Counted from the first letter of the stretch, positions 36,592-45,690 are shown. The stretch is 64,000 nt of DNA from Geodermatophilus dictyosporus (GCF_900115505.1 NZ_FOWQ01000002.1:626323-690322); one strand, 5' to 3'. Notes: generated by a model not told the origin, from the sequence alone. Made by a program: numbers and translations.

Positions 36592-37317
36592 TCAGGCGTC
36601 GGTCTTCTTGGTGGTGCGGGTGCGGGTCACGCGGGCGGTGGCCGTGGTGCCGGCGCCCTCGGCGGCCGGGGTGGTGCGCTTGGCCGGCTTGCGGGCGGGC
36701 TTGGCCGGGGCCTCCTCCGCGGTGCCCTCGAGCGCGGCCTTGGCGCTGTCGGCGGCCTCGTCGACGGCCTTCTCGGCCTTGGCGGTGGCCTTGGCGGTCC
36801 GCGAGGCGGCCTTCTGGACCAGCGAGGTCACCTCGTCGGAGGCCTCGGTGACGGCCTCGGCGGTCTCCTCGAGGACCTCCTCGACGGCGTCCTCGACGCG
36901 GTCGACGGCTCGCTCGGTGCGGGCCACGAACCGGCGGAAGCCCGGCTGGCGGCGCAGCTCCTCGAGGACCTCGGCGCCGCGCTCGGCGAGCTGCTCGACG
37001 GTGGTGAGGGCCTGGGTGCGGGCCTGCTCGACCAGCTCGGCCACGGTGCTCGCGACCGCGTCGGGGCGGACGGCGGTGACCAGCTGGCGGCTGGCGCCGC
37101 GGGCGCGGTCGGCGGCCTGCTCGGCGCGGGTGCGGGCCTCCTTGGCGGCCAGGTCGACCTGGACCTGGGCCTCGCCGGGGAGGGCCTCGGCGCGCGAGCG
37201 CAGCGAGGTCAGCACGGTGCGGGCCTGCTCGAGGGCGAGGTCACCGGCGCCGACGGCGGCCAGCAGCGGGGTGCGGCCGCGCTCGGCGACCTGCTTGAGG
37301 GTGTCGGTGGTGCTCAT
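36592..37317 (-). CDS. hbhA: Heparin-binding hemagglutinin-like protein
   Basis: This 241-residue, mostly helical protein has long heptad-like stretches (about residues 20-190). Its C-terminal tail of Lys/Ala/Pro repeats (KPARKPAKRTTP, RTRTTKKTDA) is typical of HbhA, a surface or lipid-associated adhesin in mycobacteria. In environmental actinobacteria the role may be lipid-body or envelope binding. It overlaps its XRE regulator by ATGA. Confidence 0.85.
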   Translation of the reverse strand: MSTTDTLKQVAERGRTPLLAAVGAGDLALEQARTVLTSLRSRAEALPGEAQVQVDLAAKEARTRAEQAADRARGASRQLVTAVRPDAVASTVAELVEQARTQALTTVEQLAERGAEVLEELRRQPGFRRFVARTERAVDRVEDAVEEVLEETAEAVTEASDEVTSLVQKAASRTAKATAKAEKAVDEAADSAKAALEGTAEEAPAKPARKPAKRTTPAAEGAGTTATARVTRTRTTKKTDA

Positions 37318-37844
37318 GCGGACTCCTTGGAGGGGTGCGGCGCCGGAGGGGCTCCGGCCGGGTGGTCCTGGGTGGTGCTCGGGGCGTCGGCCGCGGCCGT
37401 GCCGCCGGTGGCGGCGTGCTCGCGGACGTAGGTCTCGTACAGCTCGAGCAGCACGGCCCTGTGCCGCTCGGAAAGGTGCTCGTCGGAGCGGATCGCCGCG
37501 ACGGTGTCGGGGTTGCCGGCGCGCCGGTCGAGCATCCCCGCCTGCTCGTAGAGCGACTCGGCGGAGATCTTCAGGCCGCGGGCGATGGCGGCCAGGATCT
37601 CCGCCGACGGCTTGCGCAGCCCCCGCTCCACCTGCGACAGGTAGGGGTTGCTCACGCCGGCCGTGCGGGCGAGCTCGCGCAGGGACACCCGGGCGGCGTT
37701 GCGCTGCTCCCGGATGTACTCACCGACCTGCGAGCGCACCGCCGAGACCTGCTGGGCCTCGGCCGCGACGGTGCCGGCGAGCTGGTCCACCTTCTCGCGG
37801 ACCGACCTCACCTGGCCGCTCACGAACTCGCCGGGCCCCTGCAC
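37314..37844 (-). CDS. XRE-family regulator upstream of hbhA (Rv0474-like)
   Basis: This 176-residue regulator has an HTH at about residues 42-97 (YIREQRNAARVSLRELARTA, VSNPYLSQVERGLRKPS). The C-terminal segment LSERHRAVLLELYETYVRE is shared with Rv0474. The GTG at 37844 is preferred over a TTG at 37880. That TTG lies inside a promoter-like TTGCAA-17 nt-TACCGT array whose -10 ends 7 nt before the GTG, giving a leaderless transcript. It is co-transcribed with hbhA. Confidence 0.88.
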   Translation of the reverse strand: MQGPGEFVSGQVRSVREKVDQLAGTVAAEAQQVSAVRSQVGEYIREQRNAARVSLRELARTAGVSNPYLSQVERGLRKPSAEILAAIARGLKISAESLYEQAGMLDRRAGNPDTVAAIRSDEHLSERHRAVLLELYETYVREHAATGGTAAADAPSTTQDHPAGAPPAPHPSKESA

Positions 37845-37851
37845 GTACTCG

Positions 37852-37895
37852 ACGGTAGGCAGGGGTGCTAGCTCTTGCAAGCGCAGCAGCTAGCA
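37852..37895 (-). promoter_or_regulatory. Promoter and nested palindromes of the XRE-hbhA operon
   Basis: On the minus strand TTGCAA (-35, 37875-37880) and TACCGT (-10, plus coordinates 37852-37857) are separated by 17 nt. TGCTAGCT (37866-37873) and AGCTAGCA (37888-37895) are perfect inverted repeats flanking the 8-bp palindrome CTTGCAAG (37874-37881). The dyads cover the -35 and spacer, so a bound regulator would block transcription. Autoregulation by the XRE protein is inferred. Confidence 0.7.
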
Positions 37896-37932
37896 CGGCC
37901 CCGTGAGACCCCTCACACCCGGCGTGTCGCGG

Positions 37933-38961
37933 TCAGCCGCCGAGCACCGCGGAGGGCCGGACCTCCCCGACGACGCCGTCCCCACCGGTCACGGGCGTGA
38001 CCGCCCAGCGCGCGAGTGCCCCGGCGGGGACCCCGAGGTGGTGCTGCAGCAGCGCGGCGAGCACCGGCGTCCGCCCGCGGTCACCGCCGTCGTCGAGCTT
38101 GAGCGCCACCGCGCCGCGCCCGGGCAGTGCCGCGACGTGCACACCGTCGGCGCCGCCCTTGACCAGCAGGCCGGGGACGGCGGTCATCAGGTCGGTGTCC
38201 TCGCGGCCGGTGCCGGCGACGTACCAGGGGTGTGCCCGCACCGCGTCGGCCACCGCGCGCTCGGGGCTGCCCTCGGGCGCGGCCACCAGGGAGCCGACGC
38301 CGCGCGCCAGCCCGGTGAGCGACAGGCCGTGCTGCGGGGCGCCGCACCCGTCGACGACGACGGCGGCCACCGGCTCACCGGCCGCCTCGCCCAGCCGGGC
38401 CTCGATCGCCTGCTGCAGCGGGTGGTCGCGGTCCAGGTAGCCCTCGGTGGGCCAGCCGGCGGCGACGCAGGCCGCGAGCATCGCGGAGTGCTTGCCGGAG
38501 CAGTTCATGGCCAGCCGCTCGGGGGCGCGGCCGGCCACCAGCCAGGCGGCGCGGGTGGGCTCGTGCCCGGGCAGCGCCGGCGGGCAGCCCAGCGCCTCGG
38601 GCCCCAGCCCGGCCGAGGCGAGCACCGCCGCGGCGAGGTCGCGGTGGCCGTCCTCGCCGGCGTGCGAGCCGGCCGCGATGGCCAGCTCCTCGCCCGAGCG
38701 GGGCCGCCAGCCGGCGGCGAGGTAGGCGGTGGCCTGCACCGGCTTGTTCGCCGAGCGCGGCAGCACCGGGCGGGCGACGTCCCCGGCCGACCAGCGCACG
38801 TCCCCCTCGGGGCCGACGACGACGGCCGCGCCGCGGTGCACCGACTCCAGGAACCCCGAGCGCCGCACCTCGACCAGCACCGGCGCGTCGGGCCAGGAGA
38901 GGACCTCCTCGCCCCCCGCCACTCTCGAGCTCGCGGCGGGACCCTGCGAGGAGGCCGTCAC
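37933..38961 (-). CDS. Asparaginase II family protein
   Basis: This 342-residue protein of the bacterial L-asparaginase II (PF06089) type has RSGFLESVHRGAAVVV, RSANKPVQATAYLAAGW, AAGSHAGEDGH, MNCSGKHSAMLAACVAAGW and VDGCGAPQHGLSLTGLA. Members hydrolyse asparagine, but most are untested. The GTG at 38961 overlaps the rsiG stop (GTGA). Confidence 0.93.
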   Translation of the reverse strand: MTASSQGPAASSRVAGGEEVLSWPDAPVLVEVRRSGFLESVHRGAAVVVGPEGDVRWSAGDVARPVLPRSANKPVQATAYLAAGWRPRSGEELAIAAGSHAGEDGHRDLAAAVLASAGLGPEALGCPPALPGHEPTRAAWLVAGRAPERLAMNCSGKHSAMLAACVAAGWPTEGYLDRDHPLQQAIEARLGEAAGEPVAAVVVDGCGAPQHGLSLTGLARGVGSLVAAPEGSPERAVADAVRAHPWYVAGTGREDTDLMTAVPGLLVKGGADGVHVAALPGRGAVALKLDDGGDRGRTPVLAALLQHHLGVPAGALARWAVTPVTGGDGVVGEVRPSAVLGG

Positions 38962-39524
38962 CGGCCCTCGTCGGCGAGCAGGGCGGCGACGTCGGCCTCG
39001 CCGTTGCGGTAGCGCCGGGCCAGCTCGCCGGCGAGGGCGTCCATGACCTGCTGCACGCCGCGGCGCCGCTCGGAGAGCTGGCCCTCGGCGGCAGCGAGCG
39101 CGCGGGCGGCCCGCTCCAGGTCGGCGTCGGCGAGACCCATGACGTCGGAGAGGTCGACGTCCGGGGTCAGGCCGTGCACCCAGGACTCGTACTCCTCGGG
39201 AGAGGCCGGCTGCACCGTCTGGTGCCGGCCCAGGCCGTGGGCGGGGCCGCGGCCCTTCTCGGCGAGGATCTCCGGCAGCAGGTCCACCAGCGAGCGGCCG
39301 TCGTGCTCGGCGCGCCGCTGCAGCTCGCGGCGGACGATGTCGAGCCGGCCCTGCAGCAGCCGCCGGGTGTAGGAGAGGTTGACCTCCTCCTGCTCGGCCC
39401 GGCGGCGCAGCACCCGCACGTCGGCCATGGAGCGGTGCTCGACGTCCTGGAGGAAGGCCGGGTCGAGCAGTTCGTCGACGGCCGCTCCGCCGGCGGGCGT
39501 CGGGTGAGGGATCGCGGAGGTCAC
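38958..39524 (-). CDS. rsiG: RsiG-type c-di-GMP-binding anti-sigma factor
   Basis: This 188-residue helical protein carries the signature E-x3-S-x2-R-x3-Q-x3-D twice and exactly: E47-S51-R54-Q58-D62 and E147-S151-R154-Q158-D162, each on a predicted long helix of an antiparallel hairpin. In Streptomyces RsiG uses two such motifs to bind a c-di-GMP dimer and sequester sigma WhiG. The middle region (GHQ-type loop, about 95-125) is Gly/Pro-rich. It is embedded between ygfZ and the asparaginase gene with GTGA overlaps. The partner sigma factor is not in this window. Confidence 0.9.
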   Translation of the reverse strand: MTSAIPHPTPAGGAAVDELLDPAFLQDVEHRSMADVRVLRRRAEQEEVNLSYTRRLLQGRLDIVRRELQRRAEHDGRSLVDLLPEILAEKGRGPAHGLGRHQTVQPASPEEYESWVHGLTPDVDLSDVMGLADADLERAARALAAAEGQLSERRRGVQQVMDALAGELARRYRNGEADVAALLADEGR

Positions 39525-40645
39525 CGCCCGATGGTGGCAGACCGCACCGCCCGGACCCGGTCGCGGGCGGCCGTCCGGGTGTCGTCGGCCTCCTCGGCGA
39601 GGTCGTCGGGGTCGAGTGCGGCTCGCGAGCCGCCGACGGCGAGGTCGGCGTCGGCGGCCACCGACCGCTTGACCAGGGCGAGCGCGACGGCACCGAGCTC
39701 GTGGTGGCGGACGACGCTGCCCACCCGGCCGACCTCGCGGGTGCCCGAGAGCACCGGCGTCCCGGGGGCGGGCAGGTCCTCGCTGACGCCGTCGAGGTGC
39801 AGCAGTGCCAGCCGCCGCGGGGGGCGGCCGAGGTTGTGCACCCGCGCGACCGTCTCCTGCCCGCGGTAGCACCCCTTCTCCAGGTGGACGGCGGTGCGGA
39901 GCCACTCCAGCTCGTTGGGGATGGTGCGGTGGTCGGTGTCCACGCCGTGGCGCGGGCGGCGGGCCTCGACGCGCAGCGCCTCGTAGGCGTCCAGGCCGGC
40001 GCTGCCGGCACCGGCCGCGGTCAGCGCGTCGGCCCGGCCGGCGAGCGCGTCGCGGGGCACGAGCAGGTCGAACGCGGTGGCGCCGCCGTCGCCGAGGGAC
40101 GGCACGCGGCGCACCCAGCCGCCGTCGGGCAGCGCGGCGACCGCGTACGCGTCCTCCGGGGCGGGCAGGCCGGCGGCGGCGAGCACCTCGGGCGCCCGCG
40201 GGCCGACGAGGGAGAGGAGCGCCCAGGCATCGGTGACCAGCGCCGGCTCGACGCGGAGCATGAACACCATCCGCTGGAGGAAGGTGAGCAGCTCCGCACC
40301 CGTGCCCGGCTCGACGTCGGCCCAGGTGGTACCGCCGAGCTCGGCCAGGACGAGGTGGTGCTCGACGTGGCCGTGCGGAGAGAGGACCAGCGCCTCGGTG
40401 CCGGTGCCGTCGGCGAGCCGTTCGAGGTGCTGGCTGGTCAGGCTGTGCAGCCAGGTCAGCCGGTCGACCCCGGGGACGGTGAGCACGTCGCGGTCGCTGC
40501 GGTCGACCAGGCCGGCGCCCTCGGCCAGCAGCCGCTGCTCGCGCAGCGGGTCGCCGTAGTGGACGGCGACCCGGTGGGCGGCGACGGTCGCGCCCTCGGC
40601 GACGACGGCGCCCGGTCGCTGTGCCAGCGGTGAGGTGGTGGTCAT
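39521..40645 (-). CDS. ygfZ: Folate-binding protein YgfZ
   Basis: This 374-residue aminomethyltransferase-like protein (tetrahydrofolate-dependent Fe-S cluster maintenance) shows the diagnostic motif EKGCYRGQETVAR near residue 260. Supporting segments are LVDRSDRDVLTVPGVDRLTWL and LQRMVFMLRVEP. The ATG at 40645 overlaps the fur stop (ATGA). It is upstream of rsiG in the same operon. Confidence 0.93.
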   Translation of the reverse strand: MTTTSPLAQRPGAVVAEGATVAAHRVAVHYGDPLREQRLLAEGAGLVDRSDRDVLTVPGVDRLTWLHSLTSQHLERLADGTGTEALVLSPHGHVEHHLVLAELGGTTWADVEPGTGAELLTFLQRMVFMLRVEPALVTDAWALLSLVGPRAPEVLAAAGLPAPEDAYAVAALPDGGWVRRVPSLGDGGATAFDLLVPRDALAGRADALTAAGAGSAGLDAYEALRVEARRPRHGVDTDHRTIPNELEWLRTAVHLEKGCYRGQETVARVHNLGRPPRRLALLHLDGVSEDLPAPGTPVLSGTREVGRVGSVVRHHELGAVALALVKRSVAADADLAVGGSRAALDPDDLAEEADDTRTAARDRVRAVRSATIGR

Positions 40646-41097
40646 GCGTTCTCCGTCTCGGCTCCCCTGCATCGGCGGCACGTCCCCGACAGCGCGACGT
40701 GCCCCACGTCCACCGTGAAACCCAGCTCGGCGGCCAGACGTTCCGCCGCCTCGTCGAGCAGCGCCGGGTCGGCCGAGGCGATGTCACCGCACGAGGCGCA
40801 CACCACGTGCAGGTGCGGGTGCTCGGAGGCGTGGTAGACCGGCGCCCCCTTGCCCAGGTGGGTGTGCCAGACCAGGCCGAGCTTCTCGAGCAGCTCGAGC
40901 GTGCGGTAGACGGTGGAGGTGTCGGGCGCCGCGCCGCCGGGGCCGGCCTGCTCCCGCAGCCGCGCGCCGATGGCCTCGGGCGTGGCGTGGTCGAGGTCGG
41001 AGACGGCCGCGAGCACCTGCTGGCGCTGCGGCGTCAGCCGCAGGCCCTGGGCCCGCAGCCGCTCCCCCAGCGGCGCGGGGCCGCGCTCGGATGCCAC
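40642..41097 (-). CDS. Fur family transcriptional regulator
   Basis: This 151-residue metal regulator has a winged helix (GLRLTPQRQQVLAAV, STVYRTLELLEKLGLV) and a dimerisation domain with His-rich VYHASEHPHLHVVCASCG and structural-Zn CRRC near the C-terminus. It could be Fur or Zur; the sequence alone does not decide, although a two-CxxC zinc site is common in both. The GTG at 41097 is preferred. It is co-transcribed with ygfZ. Confidence 0.9.
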   Translation of the reverse strand: MASERGPAPLGERLRAQGLRLTPQRQQVLAAVSDLDHATPEAIGARLREQAGPGGAAPDTSTVYRTLELLEKLGLVWHTHLGKGAPVYHASEHPHLHVVCASCGDIASADPALLDEAAERLAAELGFTVDVGHVALSGTCRRCRGAETENA

Positions 41098-41122
41098 GAC
41101 GTCGAGCGTAGTTCCGGCCGAC

Positions 41123-42460
41123 TCAGGCGACGGCGCTGCGGGCGCCGGCCAGCACCCGCTGCAGCGCCTCCAGGTACCGCGGCGGGACGGCGTGCGCACC
41201 CCGCGGGGCGAGGAACCGGGCGACGGTGGCCCCGGTGACCTCCGCGGCCGCGGCGGCCTCGGCACCCAGGGCCCGCACCACCGGCGCGTCACCCCACGAG
41301 AGGCTGGCCGCCAGGTGCGCCATCGCGGCGGCGCTCTCGGCGCGCTCCCCCACGCAGTCGAACGGCTTCTCGGTGGCCCACAGCTTCCGGAACCCGTCGG
41401 CCAGCGACGCGTCGTCCAGGGGGTTGCCGCCGAACACCGCCACCGCCTCCTCCGGGCGGAGGAACACCGCGAAGCACAGGAACGTGAAGAGGCACTTGTC
41501 GCAGTGCAGGCACCAGCGCTGCTCGGCCTGCCCGCCCGTGTGGCGCTGGGTGTAGGAGCGGTTGCAGCTGAGGATGGACGTGCGCAGCGGCAGGGCGGCG
41601 ACGGCGGCCACCGTGGCGAGCTCGGAGAGTTGCCGGGTGAGGCTGAAGTACCCGACGCCGACCTCGGCGGCGGCCGCGGCGAACAGCTGCTCGAAGGCGA
41701 AGGACTTCGAGTACTGGTGGTTGACGCCCACGCCGTCGACGGTCAGCGTCTCCTCGTCGGCCGACCGCTCGTTGGCGAACACCACGGGGCTGTGACCGCC
41801 CAGGACGGCGACCAGCGTCGAGATCGCCGAGTTGATCGCGGTCACCGGCACGTGCCCGTTGAGGCCGCCCTGCTCCGTCCGCTCGGCCAGCAGCGGGTCC
41901 AGCCTCCGGCGCACCTCGACCAGGGGAGCGCCGGCCGCGCGGGCGACGTCGCGCTGTGCGCCGGTCGGGTTGATGGCCAGCGCCGTCCCGTCGGGGATCA
42001 CGACCAGTGCCAGCGCGGAGTCCTTGCCGCCGCCGACGGGCAGCAGCGCACCGCCCTCGCCGGCCGGCTCGGCGGCCTCCGGCTCCCACAGCTCGGCGTC
42101 GAACTCGACCCGGTGCGGCACCGGCAGCCGGTTGACGGCGGCGAACTCCCCCAGCCCGTCGGTGTAGGCGGCCTGCGCCACGGCGAGCTGGGCGGCGGTC
42201 ACCGCCCTCTCCACGACGACCCGGCCCGGTGCGGCCAGCTTGTAGTAGCTGGTGCCCATGACCAGGTGGACGAGGTCCAGGGCCGCTGAGACGTGGAGGG
42301 GCATCCGGCCGGTCACCAGCGCGGGGTCGAGGGTGAGCCGCTCGGTGAACTCGTCGTCGCCGAGCCGGTAGGTGAAGGTGGCCTCACCGGTCGCCGGGTC
42401 GAAGGTGCGGCCGGCGACGACGAAGGCGCCGGTGTCGGGAGCGCCGGCCTCAGAGCGCAC
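41123..42460 (-). CDS. murL: UDP-MurNAc-L-Ala-L-Glu epimerase MurL
   Basis: This protein of about 445 residues epimerises the terminal L-Glu of UDP-MurNAc-L-Ala-L-Glu to D-Glu. The MurL hallmark is a PP-loop-like LLPVGGGKDSALALVVI, with NHQYSKSFAFEQLF, CNRSYTQRH and the Cys-rich WCLHCDKCLFTFLCF. The start is uncertain: the GTG at 42460 overlaps murD2 by 11 nt, and an ATG at 42499 would overlap by 50. It follows murD2, the partner ligase, in an operon. Confidence 0.87.
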   Translation of the reverse strand: MRSEAGAPDTGAFVVAGRTFDPATGEATFTYRLGDDEFTERLTLDPALVTGRMPLHVSAALDLVHLVMGTSYYKLAAPGRVVVERAVTAAQLAVAQAAYTDGLGEFAAVNRLPVPHRVEFDAELWEPEAAEPAGEGGALLPVGGGKDSALALVVIPDGTALAINPTGAQRDVARAAGAPLVEVRRRLDPLLAERTEQGGLNGHVPVTAINSAISTLVAVLGGHSPVVFANERSADEETLTVDGVGVNHQYSKSFAFEQLFAAAAAEVGVGYFSLTRQLSELATVAAVAALPLRTSILSCNRSYTQRHTGGQAEQRWCLHCDKCLFTFLCFAVFLRPEEAVAVFGGNPLDDASLADGFRKLWATEKPFDCVGERAESAAAMAHLAASLSWGDAPVVRALGAEAAAAAEVTGATVARFLAPRGAHAVPPRYLEALQRVLAGARSAVA

Positions 42461-43823
42461 GGACGCGCTCGGCGCCGGCACCGACGAGGATCTGCTCATA
42501 GGTGGCTGCCAACTCCTCGAAGTCGCGGAAGCGGTTGTAGCTGGGGGCGCCGGGCGAGAGCAGCACGACGCCACCGGGCGGGGTGGTCGCGATCGCGCTC
42601 GCCACCGCCTCCTCCAGCGACGCCGTCTCGGTCACCCGCACCGGGACGCCGGCGGCCTCCCGGCGGACGTCGGCGGCCAGCCGGGCCCCGGTGTCGGGGA
42701 CGGTGAGCAGCGCGACCTCCTCCCGCCGGTCCACCAACGCACGGGCCAGGCCGGTGTAGTCCAGGCCGCGGTCCTGCCCGCCGGCGACCAGCGTGACGGG
42801 CCGGCCGGCCAGCGCGTCGAGGGCGGCCAGCACCGACACCGGGGTGGTGGAGAGCGTGTCGTCGACGAAGGTGACCCCGCCCAGCGCCGCCACCGGCGAG
42901 AGCCGGTGCGGCAGCGCCCGGAACGCGGCGACGGCGCCGGCCACCGCGTCGGCGCACGCGGCGAGGTCGGCGCCCGTCAGGGCGGCGGCGGCCAGCGCCA
43001 CCTCGAGGTTGCTGCGGTTGTGCGCGCCGGGCAGGTGCACCGGGACGACGCGGCCGGCCAGGCCGGGCGGGACCACCTCGGCCGGGTCGACCAGCTGCGC
43101 GGGGTCGAGGTACCGCTCGGCCAGCGGCCGCGCCTGCGCGCTGACCGCCACCGACCGCTGCGGGCAGGCGCCGAAGACCCGCAGCTTGTCGCGGTAGTAG
43201 GTCTGCACCGAGCCGTGCCAGTCGAGGTGCTCGGGCGCCAGCGAGGTGAGCGCGCCGCGGCCGGCGAAGTCGGGGACGGCGGCGGCCTGGTAGCTGGAGA
43301 CCTCGACGACGAGGGTCCGGTCGGCCCCGTCGTCGTCGAGGAGGACGTCGAGCAGCGGCGTGCCGATGTTGCCCACGTGCACCGCCGGCCGGCCGGCCGC
43401 GGTGAGGACGGCGGCGGCCAGGGCGCTGGTGGTGCTCTTGCCCTTCGTGCCGGTGACGCAGAGGACCGGGACCCCGCGCGCCGCGGCCTCGGCCAGGGCG
43501 ACACCGGTCCCCGTGGTCACGGTGGTGCGCCTGGCCAGGTCGCGGGCGTCCTCGCGGTAGGGGCTGATGCCGGGCGAGCGGAACACCACGTCGCAGCCGG
43601 CCAGGTCGGCGACCCCGGCCGCGGCGGTGACCCCCGCCGGCAGCGTCGTGAGGTCCAGGGGGCGGCTGTCGGCGACGAGCACCCCCGCGGCACCGGCGGC
43701 GAGCGCGGCCCGGACGGCGGCGCGCCCCTCGCGGCCGTGGCCCCAGACGCCCACCCGCCGGCCGGCCAGCTCGCCCAGCCGGAGGGACCCCTCCCGCGGC
43801 GGCGGGGCGGGGCGGTCGTCCAC
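42450..43823 (-). CDS. murD2: UDP-MurNAc-L-alanine--L-glutamate ligase MurD2
   Basis: This 457-residue Mur ligase has [16 protein letters not shown] at the N-terminus, the ATP loop [43 protein letters not shown] and [10 protein letters not shown]. Pairing with murL identifies it as MurD2, which ligates L-Glu rather than D-Glu. The -10 box TAGAGT (plus coordinates 43831-43836) ends 7 nt before the GTG, giving a likely leaderless transcript. It is divergent from nhaA. Confidence 0.88.
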   Translation of the reverse strand: MDDRPAPPPREGSLRLGELAGRRVGVWGHGREGRAAVRAALAAGAAGVLVADSRPLDLTTLPAGVTAAAGVADLAGCDVVFRSPGISPYREDARDLARRTTVTTGTGVALAEAAARGVPVLCVTGTKGKSTTSALAAAVLTAAGRPAVHVGNIGTPLLDVLLDDDGADRTLVVEVSSYQAAAVPDFAGRGALTSLAPEHLDWHGSVQTYYRDKLRVFGACPQRSVAVSAQARPLAERYLDPAQLVDPAEVVPPGLAGRVVPVHLPGAHNRSNLEVALAAAALTGADLAACADAVAGAVAAFRALPHRLSPVAALGGVTFVDDTLSTTPVSVLAALDALAGRPVTLVAGGQDRGLDYTGLARALVDRREEVALLTVPDTGARLAADVRREAAGVPVRVTETASLEEAVASAIATTPPGGVVLLSPGAPSYNRFRDFEELAATYEQILVGAGAERVRAL

Positions 43824-43954
43824 GGCGACCACTCTACGGACCGGTCCGGTCCACGGACGGCGACGACGGGTCCGCGCCGCTAGGGTGGGCGGCAGGTGTG
43901 CCGGGAAGTCTGGTCGGCGGTGCCGCACCCGACCCCTCCCCCTGGAGCCGCTCC

Positions 43955-45340
43955 ATGAACGCCCCCCACGGATCCACCCGCGTCTTCGCCCGCGGCTCCT
44001 GGGCCGAGGCCAGCCGCATCGCCGACGTGCTGCGCAAGGAGACCGTCGGGGGCGTCCTCCTGCTCGTCGGCACCGTCGTCGCGCTGGTCTGGGCCAACTC
44101 GCCCTGGGCGGCCTCCTACGAGGCGCTGCGCGACACCCGTGTCGGCCCGGCATCGCTGCACCTGGACCTGACTCTGGGCACCTGGGCCGCCGACGGCCTG
44201 CTGGCGGTCTTCTTCTTCGTCGCGGGGCTCGAGCTCAAGCGGGAGTTCGTCGCCGGCGACCTGCGCGACCCGCGGCGAGCGGCCCTGCCGGTCGCCGCGG
44301 CCGTCGGCGGCATGGTGGCGCCGGCGGTGCTCTACACCCTGCTCAACCTCGGGGGCGACGGCGCGCTGCGCGGCTGGGCCATCCCCACCGCCACCGACAT
44401 CGCCTTCGCGCTCGCCGTGCTGGCGGTCATCAGCACCCACCTGCCGAGCGCGCTGCGCACGTTCCTGCTGACCCTCGCCGTCGTCGACGACCTGCTGGCC
44501 ATCACGATCATCGCGGTCTTCTACACGACGTCGCTGGCCGCGGGGTGGCTGGCGCTCGCACTCGTCCCGCTCGCGGTCTTCGGGTTCCTCGTGCAGAAGC
44601 GCATCCGCTCGTGGTGGCTGCTCCTGCCGCTGGCGGCGCTGACCTGGGTGTTCGTGCACGAGTCGGGCGTGCACGCGACGGTGGCCGGTGTGCTGCTGGC
44701 CTTCACCGTGCCGGTCGTCCGCAGCGAGGCCGCCGGCGGCCCAGGGGCGGGCCCGGGCATGGCCGAGCACTTCGAGCACCGGTTCCGGCCCCTGTCCGCC
44801 GGCGTCGCGGTGCCCCTGTTCGCCTTCTTCGCCGCGGGGGTCACCGTCGGCGGGCTGTCCGGACTGGTGGAGTCCCTCGGCGACCGCGTGGCGCTGGGCA
44901 TCGTCGTCGGTCTGGTCGCGGGCAAGGTCCTCGGGATCGTCGGTGCGAGCTGGCTGGTCACCCGGTTCACCCGCGCCGAGTTCGCCGACGAGCTGGGCTG
45001 GCCCGACCTGGTGGGGGTCGCGCTGCTCGGCGGCATCGGCTTCACCGTCTCGCTGCTGATCGGCGAGCTGGCCTTCGGGGCCGGCAGCGAGCGCGACGAC
45101 CACGTGAAGGTCGGCGTCCTGGTCGGGACCCTGCTCTCGGCGCTGCTGGCCACCGTCGTGCTGCGGCTGCGCAACCGCCGCTACCGGCGCATCGAGGAGC
45201 TCGAGACCCTGGACGCCGACTCCGACGGCATCCCCGACGTCTTCCAGCGCGGCACGGTCCGCGACGAGGCCGACCACGACCCCGACTGGCGCGGGGCGCC
45301 ACCCCCCGGGCGGACCGCGGGCGGTTCCGCCGACGGCTGA
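43955..45340 (+). CDS. nhaA: Na+/H+ antiporter NhaA
   Basis: This 461-residue antiporter has about 12 helices. The Na+ site appears as [19 protein letters not shown] (two adjacent Asp), with [16 protein letters not shown] and [17 protein letters not shown]. The ATG at 43955 has GGAG at good spacing, and TAGGGT (43881-43886) is a likely -10. After the last helix comes an acidic tail of about 60 residues with [11 protein letters not shown], a calcium-binding-like DxDxDG element unusual for NhaA. Confidence 0.94.
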   Translation: MNAPHGSTRVFARGSWAEASRIADVLRKETVGGVLLLVGTVVALVWANSPWAASYEALRDTRVGPASLHLDLTLGTWAADGLLAVFFFVAGLELKREFVAGDLRDPRRAALPVAAAVGGMVAPAVLYTLLNLGGDGALRGWAIPTATDIAFALAVLAVISTHLPSALRTFLLTLAVVDDLLAITIIAVFYTTSLAAGWLALALVPLAVFGFLVQKRIRSWWLLLPLAALTWVFVHESGVHATVAGVLLAFTVPVVRSEAAGGPGAGPGMAEHFEHRFRPLSAGVAVPLFAFFAAGVTVGGLSGLVESLGDRVALGIVVGLVAGKVLGIVGASWLVTRFTRAEFADELGWPDLVGVALLGGIGFTVSLLIGELAFGAGSERDDHVKVGVLVGTLLSALLATVVLRLRNRRYRRIEELETLDADSDGIPDVFQRGTVRDEADHDPDWRGAPPPGRTAGGSADG

Positions 45341-45690
45341 ACAACGACGTTGCCGAACCTCCGGAAGGCGACGTACCGTCGAGGTACACGAGAGGGGAGG
45401 TGGTCCGAACAATTGAATTCTTATCGGACTCGTGAGGTGGCTGTCCGCTAGCCGCCGTCCAGATGGGCCGCCCGTTCGGACTGGAACCCGAACGCCGGCA
45501 TCCTGATCGCCCGTCCGTCGCACGGCGGCGAGCGAGAACCGGACAGTCACCCGACCCCCGGGCCGCCGACCTCGTCCAGTCGGCCCGTGTGCAGCCTCCA
45601 CCCGGTGGTGGCGCCACGGAGCAGCCCGGGGGTCGTCCGTCCCCTGGGTACGGATCGACCCAGCCGAGCACGCCGGAGGACCGCGCGGCC
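45341..45690 (+). other. 350-nt non-coding region with an AT-rich dyad
   Basis: No convincing gene is seen here. TTGCCG (45349-45354), 18 nt and TACCGT form a promoter-like array, followed by a GGGGAGG Shine-Dalgarno-like run (45394-45400). GTCCGA (45403-45408) and TCGGAC (45424-45429) are inverted repeats around a 15-nt AT-rich core (acaattgaattctta), striking in this GC background. Two tiny frames start here (GTG 45400, 11 codons; TTG 45413, 12 codons) and could be a leader peptide, but neither is supported otherwise. Confidence 0.45.

Noticed and set aside
37845..37880. TTG at 37880 as start of the XRE regulator
   Set aside because: It lies inside the -35 element of a well-formed promoter; the GTG at 37844 sits 7 nt after the -10.
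45463..45690. N-terminal extension of the hypothetical protein from ATG 45463
   Set aside because: The 76 added residues are low-complexity Pro/Arg/Gly and do not look like a domain. The GTG at 45691 gives a compact globular protein, although its Shine-Dalgarno spacing is long.
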